64,000 nt of DNA from Mytilisepta virgata (taxonomy: Eukaryota; Mollusca; Bivalvia; Mytilida; Mytilidae), in assembly GCA_028015205.1 (NCBI GenBank), contig CM051514.1, positions 34,736,150 through 34,800,149 of the forward strand, written 5' to 3'. Made by a program: the position numbers and the translations under genes. Positions 36,301-45,300 of this stretch are shown one piece after another. The notes below the pieces were generated by a model. It did no database searches. It worked only from the letters and a program-made list of their open reading frames with translations, and was not told the DNA's origin. Each line of letters begins with the position of its first letter. Position 1 is the first letter of the stretch.

Positions 36301-39300
36301 AGGGATCAGATGAGAGATGCGTGCGCCGGTGTAACGAATCAGTTTTCAAAGATAGCCTTGTGGAGTACACAAACAACACCAACAGAACAGATCAAGATCT
36401 ATCAACCACAGTCCACTAAATCCTGCACATTCCTCCAAAACGACTTCATGCAAAAATAACTGCATGGGTGGGTAGGGTGGGCATCTGATCCCTTCAGTGG
36501 TACTATGACTCCTTAGAATCCTGTTCAACCTTCAACTTTAACCAAGGTAAGTCTCGGTTAAACCGGGGATTCTAAGTCGTCATACCACTTCCGGTCTCAG
36601 ATGAGTCTTCAAAGCTAATGTGTCACTACACAAGGCGAAAATAAACATAAATCGTAGAATACCACCTGTATTATGAAAAAACATATTTTTTCATATTCAA
36701 TACAACAAACACAATTATGTTCATGTACATATACAAACATAATGTATATGAAAAGTCAATCATATTTTTCCCACTAGAATCTAGCAAAAATTCAGTTACT
36801 AAATAAGCATAAATATGCAAATTCACTTATCAAAGATTATCAGCAATTAATTGTTCCTTCAACTGTCTTTGCTGTATCATTTAACTTAAAATTCAATTCT
36901 AAACAGTTATCAAAAAATAACAAGAACATATTTACACATGTCAATAAAAGTCATTCAACTAGTTCTATACCCTGCACTATAGGAAAAGCATATTGTATGA
37001 TCATAAACAGCAAAATGTGTAAAATAATCTTGAATCTATCAACTCAAAACTGAATCTATCAACTCAAAACTGCTGACTGATAATGTTTACATGTATTTTC
37101 TATTTCTTTATCATAGAATCTAGCGAAAGTTCTAGCACTTGACCAGCCTACTGACTTTAAAATAATTTCAATAGGAACAGATAATTTTGCTTTAGATGCT
37201 GACGCAGCCCGAATACTATGAGTGGTATATTTGTTAACATCAATCCCTGATTTACACATTAAAGTTTTCAACCAACGACTCAACGTACTTTTACTAACTG
37301 GTCCATGCGGCTTAATGTAACTAATAAACAAACAACTGTTATTCTTCCGCAAATGTTCTGTTCTTTTTAAATACTCTTTTAAAACAGTAATGCAGCATAA
37401 ACGACGATCGGGCGGATAAGACTTCAGTTCAACCACTGGATTATTTCTTCCAGGATGCGTTTGCTTTAATAAATCACTATAATGTAAAGTATATAAACGA
37501 GAGTCCTTTATCATATCTTTTATAGACAGTAGATGTAAAGACTGAGTTCTTCCAGCCAAAATTAAACATAACAACATGGCAAGCTTCAATGTCAAATTCT
37601 TCAACGACAAAAATTTTACTGGAGACAAAGCTATAAGTTGTTTAAGAACTAACGACACATCCCAAGTCTTAACATACTTTGGCATAGGAGGCCTCAAATT
37701 GTATATGCCTTTCATAAATCAATGACTACAGGGTGCGAACCAACACTGATTCCATCATGAATAATTCCAAAAGCTGAAAGTGCTGATCTTGCAGAATTTA
37801 TAGCGGAATAGCTTAAACCACTGTCATATAACATTGTTAAGAAATCTAAATTCTGACTCAAAGTACTTTTAGAGTAATCAATCTTCTTTTGACGACAAAA
37901 ACGGATCCATTTTGTGATATAAGTGGAATACTGTCTTTTTGTTCCAACTCTCCACGAGGCCATAATGATATCGGTTGTTTTTGAAGAAAAGTCTCGACTC
38001 TGGTAAGATCGCCGGATACAAGACATGCCATCAATCTCAATGTCTTTTGTAGCGGATGCACTTTGTCCGTGTTTTTTATAGTTAGTAAATTGTTCATCAT
38101 TGGTAAAAGTATTGGATCGTCCACGAGCAATTGTAAGAGGTCCGAGAACCAACTCTGTGTCGGCCACACTGGTGCCACGATCATACAATAGGCCTTGTCC
38201 ATCCTGACTTTCTGTACTACTCTGCCAAGAAGGCTGAAAGGAGGAAAGGCATAACAATAAAAATTTGACCAAGATATTGAAAAAGCATCTATAACTTCAC
38301 ATCCTGGATCTGGTTTCCAGGATGCATATTTTGGCAATTGGCTATTTAGTCTTGTAGCGAAAAGGTCAATATCTGGAATGTACCATTTTTCTGTCAATAA
38401 ATTGAAAATATCTGTGCTTAGCATCCACTCAATATTTTCATTAAATTTTCTACTCTCTAAATCTGCAATATTTTCAGATGTATGAACATAATTTGCGGTA
38501 AGCCAGATTCCACGCTCAATACACCATATCCAAATATTGTATGCTAAATCATTACATTCAAAGACTTAATGCCACCCATATTATTGACATATGCTATTGC
38601 ACAGGTATTGTCAATTCTTAACCCAATGTGTTTATTTCTGACATTCTTACAAAAAGATCTAAGAGCATGAAAAACAGCGAGGAGCTCTAAATAATTTATA
38701 TGGTGTAAACATTCTGTCTCATTCCATCTGCCACCTATTTTTGAACTTTTATATACAGCACCCCAGCCTTGCGTGCTAGCATCAGTAGTAATGATTAATT
38801 GTGGATTACCGTAATCAATTTTTCTATATTGATGTTTAATATTATCAATCCACCATTTTAAATCACTTTTCATTAAATCTGTAATTTTAATTTTTGCATC
38901 AAATTCTCCTTGAGAGTATTTCAAGCCTTTTATTTTTTCAAGTTCAAGATTTCTATAATGTAACTGCCCTTGTTCAACTGCAGAAAACACTGACACTAAG
39001 ATACCTACAACTTTTGCAACCTCTCTTATGGAAGCATCTGCTTTCTTATATAAATGTGTACATTCCAAAATTATATTGTCTACTTTTTCTTGGGGCAAAG
39101 TGACTATCATTTTGACTGAATCAATTAGAAAACCCAAAAATTTTAATTTTTGTACTGGCTGAAATACAGACTTCTTTTCATGAACAATAAAACCAACTTT
39201 TTCAAACAGCCATTTTGTATCAAAAACATTTTCACAACAATCTTGCTCACTGTCTCCAATTAACAGAGAATCATCTATATATCCAAGATTTATGTGTCCC

Positions 39301-42300
39301 ATCTTTCTAAGAGTGCTGTATACTGGTTTTAATAATTTAGTGAAATATCTGGCGGCACAACTTATACCATTTGGTAGGCAGGTATACTGAAAAACCTTAT
39401 TCTGCCATTGAAAGCGTAAAAATTTTCTATGCTCATCAGCAATAGGAACAGAATAATAGGCATGACGAACATCAATTGATGCCATAAAACAATTTGGTTT
39501 AATAAGTTTTAATGCGGTCTCAAAGGTATCCATTTTAAAATGATGATATACAATGTTCATATTTAAATCTTTCAAATTAAGAATCATCCTATATTCCCCG
39601 TCTTTTTTAGGTACTGTAAATATAGGGGACAAATATTGATCAAATGAACTTTCTACTTTTTCAATTACTTTCATATTTAATAAATTAGAAATTTCTTTAT
39701 CTAGAATTTCCTTCTCTTGTTTATTAAACAACATTGGTCTATTAAGCTCAGATCTAACAGGTTGTATATCATCATAAAATTCAATATGGCAATGTAAAGC
39801 TATATCTAAAATTTTTCCATCTGATGTTAATTCTCGCCATGTTTTTTCAAACATTTTCAGTCTACCTGCCTTAAAATCTAGACATTTTTCATTATCAGTA
39901 CACGTACCAACCTCCTTTAATAATTCTGCCTTCTGTTGTACCCCCTTCTCGAGTTTTTTGGGAAGTCATATCTTGAAGGTCCTAGTGCATTTTAATCATT
40001 CCTACCGGAATCTTTTTCACGGCCTCTCAAGGAACCTCTCAGGGTACCTCTTCCTCTACCTGCACCTCGACGTGAACCCATACGACCCAAGCGTCTTCTT
40101 GGAATTCTATATCCATATCCTCTCCCCCTACTTACTTTACGACCAACCTTATTGACTGAGTCTATGTCGGATACTTTCTTTGAAATATCATCCCCATATA
40201 AAAATTCTGTATATGGGACTGTTGAGGAACACAAATGAAAGTAATCGTAACTCATATCTGGTCGGTGTAATTCACGACGAGCTAAATTTGTAGACCTGTT
40301 GCAATGTCCTAGTAAACCAAGGGCATCTGTGCTTAAATTCATAAGTTCCTGAATGGGAAAATCAGCATTTTCCTCTTTTTTACACTCACTAAGTTTATTC
40401 AACAGTTTGGTTATCAAAATTGAAGCTTTAATCAAAAGCCCCTTCCTGTACTGAATTTTATTCTCTTCAATTCTAGTGTAATCTGACAAAACATCCCATA
40501 TGAGTTGATTTACCCTTGTTTTGGTTAACATTGTGCAATTTTCTGGTCTATGAATGTTTTTTAGCAAATCTGATAGTTGGTGGTCTGGTAAACCATTCTG
40601 GAAGAAACTATTCACCAACTCTGCCAAATCAGCATCAACAGATGCATCTACTTTCTCTTTCACTTTAAATTTTTCTACTAATTCTTTAAAGTGACCCACA
40701 TTTGATTTAGAAGTACCAATACCACTACTGGCATCATTGTCATGATTATCAGTGGCAGGCTCGGTGCCTTTTGACTGCACATCTGCAGTCTTCTGTTTTT
40801 TGGCAGGGGGTTGAGAATTGTTATTTTCATCACTATCATTTTGACCAATGTCTTCTACATTGTCATCGTATAAAAGCTCATCTTCGTCGTAATTTTCATA
40901 TAAATCATCCACTTTGGCAGATAAAGCGTCTAAACGCTTGTCAGACTTATTCTGATCATTCTTAATGGACTGTAAAATTGACATTACGTCTCCCAAAGTT
41001 ACATCAGAAGTAGACGTTGAGCCCGCAGGATCAACTTCAACATTTGTTTCTCTTGTCGTCACACTCGCATGACTTTTACTAGTTTTAGTTTTGGGGGGAG
41101 AGGATGCCCTATCCGAACTCCTTGAGCTCTTTTTAGCATTGTCTTTTTTCTCAGACTGTTTGGTAGTCGACTTTTTAGTCGCTTTCTTTGCTGAATCCTC
41201 TGATTCCGCTGGTTTAACAGTGCCATTTTTCTCGTACAACATGGCGTCCGCCATTTTGTTTGTCAAGTACCGCAGTAAATGACACCAGCACTGAATAAAT
41301 AAAATATTTAAAAAAAAACAAACTTCCTGAAAATTGTTACACGTAACAATTATTTAATTTAATTTCAAATCTATAAAAGTGTGCTACATAAATAATCAAA
41401 CCGCCAAGACAAAATGTCTCTGGCTACAGGTACGTTACACCTGAAGACGAAAACACGTCCGTCTTCGTGAATCGAAAAACGCACACTGATTCGTTACACC
41501 GGCGCACGCATCTCTCATCTGAGACCGGAAGTGGTATGACGACTTAGAATTAAAGATTGCCAACGACCCTAAATATGCTCAAGATTCCGTGATAAATCTC
41601 AATAAATAGTGTTCAGTGACAGGTACAAAAAACTTGAAAAACAAAACATATACCAAAACGATATAGAGCAGAATCAAAAGGTCCAAATGCCGAAAAGGGT
41701 AAAGCGACAGGCTTTTTGAAAGGATCGTACATGAGATAGCACACGTATTTCCCAAAACACTTTCTAAAAAGGAAAAAAATCTCTGAAGTATATTCAAGCA
41801 AGGATTCATTGTAAGATGCCACAACCGGGGCAATATGCGGAAGGGCTAAAAAAAAGCAAACCGGTGCATGAGAGTTCTATCCTGTTTTTATACCTTTATA
41901 ACCAGCATAAAATGTTAATAACGTGATTTAAGATATATAAAGTATAAAGACTTTTTGGTTTCCCAAACAGACATTATCCAATCCAAAAACTAAGAGGTTA
42001 TACATTTAAAGCAATTTGTATTTTTATGATGTTTTCTTTTTGTAATTGTTGCGCTTGTTTGCTAGGTATATGTTTTCTTTTCCATGTTATAAATTTCGGT
42101 TTAGAGCATTTCTGACACACGCTAATTTTTTTTAATAGGAAAAATATTCTTCACCTGAAAAATATAAAACAGCACAAAAAACCCTATTTACAGATAACAT
42201 GCATTTCTCTTATACAATATAATATATACGAGTGTATACAGATTTTGTTGGTTTTTATTTAAATATTGTCGTAATAAAACAACACAGGATAGCAGAACAC

Positions 42301-45300
42301 TGTTTTTTTCATCTATTCATATACTTTGGATTGCATGTACCTATTCAGCGTTATTTTGTGCAGTTCGCATATCATCTTTCTGTATGATAATCTCATTGTT
42401 TTAGAATAATTTTATCAACTTGTGATAAAAGTGGCTGGCAAGAGCTGAGAAAATCATGGTTTCGTGAATTTTCCCGAACTGATTTGGTCCAATACATGAT
42501 TCGACTAAACCGGTATCATTTTGAAAACAAATTATTATGTCGCTTGAAAATTATATCTAAGATATCAAAACACACCACAAAGATAATATTTACAAAAATA
42601 CAATCATGTAATTCACAAAAATAGCATAAAACATGCAATGACAGACAGCTTCTCCAGCTGCATATAAACATACATGTACATGGCTAGTTATCAGATTAAA
42701 TAAACGCTCCATGACAGATTTACATGGATTGTATTTTGGCCCTAAAAGTTTCTTATCATCGTTTTCAACATGGTTCTCAAGATCAGTTCTCTTGTTTTAG
42801 ACTTTTTATTGCTTTTTCCTTAAATTGTAATATGTAAGGCTATTTTATTTTCAATATATTATATGCAATTTAATTATACTATAAAGAATCAAATAGATCA
42901 GTAATGTTTTAATGCCATTTTGGTGGGTCCATGTTGTTCATATATTTTTAGTTTTTAATTGTAGTGGCACTGCATGTATTGTTTTGGTCTTGTCTTCGTT
43001 GTTCTCCGGAGTTTGTCAGTTGTTACGATTTTTCTTTCCTTCGAATATCCTTTGGTATTTCTTGACTTTACTTAAAAGACAAACTCCCTTTCGTTAATAA
43101 AATAATACCAAAATTATTATTAATAAAGACATTTCTATTTTGAAGCTCGTTGCAAGTTCATGACATCTTTTATAAAAGAGTAAAAACGATTTCCACACTA
43201 CAAAATTTAAATGTTTTAAAGTAGACGCTTTATTATTTTTCAAATATCTCCAAAGATAAGGTTAGACCTCATGAGTTCTTAATATGTCTGTGAGTTATCA
43301 GCAAATGTGAAAAATATATTTTTTCTTCTGCTAAAAATTTCATTTACATGTGTATTTTTAAAAACTCAGGGATTGTGTTTCATTGATAATTTTAAATTTT
43401 ATTACTCAAATTCTCTTTCTAGTGTTCATGGAAACATGGCAGCCTCTGATCAACAAGACGACTTACACGGAAGATTTTGTCAGCTGTAAGTCTCCTTTTC
43501 TTAGCAACCTAGTTGTCCAAGCATTTTTTTTCAACCTGGCGTTGTCTTTTAAACACTGATACCACGAAGGTAAAATAAAAATAATTTGTTTTCTTTTCTG
43601 CATTAAATGTCTAATAAATGAAAAAAAACAGAAACAAAAACAAAAACAAAACCAAAACAAATAAAGAAAATAAGGGACTTAAATGTATAGCAATATGAGG
43701 AAAGACAAAAAAGTTACAGTATACATGAATACTCGCCAAAATATTTTAATGTGATATGTAAAGTCAAGAAATACCAAAGGGATATTCGAAGGAGAGAAAA
43801 ATCGTAACAACTGACAAACTCCGGAGAACAACGAAGACCAGACCAAAACAATACATGCACTACAATTAAAAACTAAAAACGTATGAACAACATGGACCCC
43901 AACAAAAAACCGGGAGTAGACTCAGGTGCTCTTATATAATTTTAATTGTGATATCTTATATAATTTTATTTGCTGTTTAATTATTATATTTTTAGGTACC
44001 AATCCTGCAGAACCATCGACAGATATATCAGGTAAAGCTTTAAGTTTTTATTTGCTTTTGACCTAAAACTCAAAAAGCATGATCATTCATTCAACACAAT
44101 CACATAACCCTTTCAACCATTCTTAAGGATATGCGACATGGATATGGATTTATATTGCTTATTATAATATGATGTTTTCTAAACTTAAATTAATGAAAAA
44201 TAAAACCTCTATGTTTATTATAATATTGTTTTTACTTATAAAGAGGATATTCATTGGAACTTAAGGTAAATGTCGTAGTTTTGTTACTTCTTTACCATCA
44301 ATATGACTTTTAACAAGACTTGAGAACGAGCAACAGAACTGGTGTCTCTAACAAGACCCAAGTTTTTTTGTATGGTCAGTGTTACTCATTTTTTTCTGTC
44401 TCTTGTTTGTTTACCTTATCCTTTGCACTGTTTCCACTGCTTCTTTATGAATACTGATTAGAACTTTTAATTTGTTTTGGTCTTTTATTGCATAAAAATT
44501 GGCAACAATGCGTCATATTACGAACTAAATGAAGAATGTTAAACATGCTGATAACAAGGTAAAATAAATAATTTGCTATCTTTTGTCCATTAAATGTCTA
44601 ACTAGTAAAAAAAACTAAATGAAAGTAAGGGACTGAAATATATAGCTATATGAGGAAAGACAGAACAGTAAAGATAAGAGACAAAAAGTGACAGTGTACA
44701 TGAATACTCGCAGAAATATTTTAATTGTGATATCTTTTATAATTTTATTTGCTGTTTAATTATTATATGTTTTAGGTACAAACCCTGCAGAACCATCGAC
44801 AAATATCTCAGGTAAAGCTTTCAGTTTCTATTTGATATTGACCTAATACTCAGAAAGCATGATCATTCATTGACCACAATCACATAACATTTAACACCAT
44901 TCTTACGGATATAAGACATTGGTATGGATTTATATTGCTTATTATAATATGATATTTTCTAAACTTAAATTAATGAAAAAATAAAACATTTATGTTAATG
45001 ATAATATTGTTTTTACTTATAAAGAGGATATTCATTGGGACTTAAGGTAAATGTCAAGACAGCGTTTACTCATCTGTCATAGTTTTGTTACTTCTATACC
45101 ACCAATATGACTTTTAACAAGACTTGAGAATGAGCAACAGAACTGGTGTTTCTAACAAAACAGGAAGACCCAAGTTATTTTGTATGGTCAATGTTACTCA
45201 TCTATTTTTTTTTTACTTTTCTGTGCTGTATTTCTCTTGTTTGTTTACCTTATCCTTTGTACTGTTTCCACTGCTTCTTTGTGAATACTGATAGGAACTT

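Larger units (their letters stand above)
36569..41550 (-). mobile_element. DIRS-type tyrosine-recombinase retrotransposon, nearly complete
   Basis: Bounded by perfect 37-bp inverted repeats (36569-36605 and 41514-41550, 'attctaagtcgtcatacc' and its complement). On the minus strand it carries, in order, a gag-like ORF, a reverse transcriptase/RNase H ORF and a tyrosine recombinase, the DIRS order with inverted ends and no integrase or protease. Only small frame breaks separate it from an intact element, so insertion was recent. It lies in intron 5 of gene 2, antisense to the gene. Confidence 0.9.

Noticed and set aside
36346..36528. Minus-strand open frame of 60 codons
   Set aside because: It lies inside the palindrome next to the DIRS element and has no domain.
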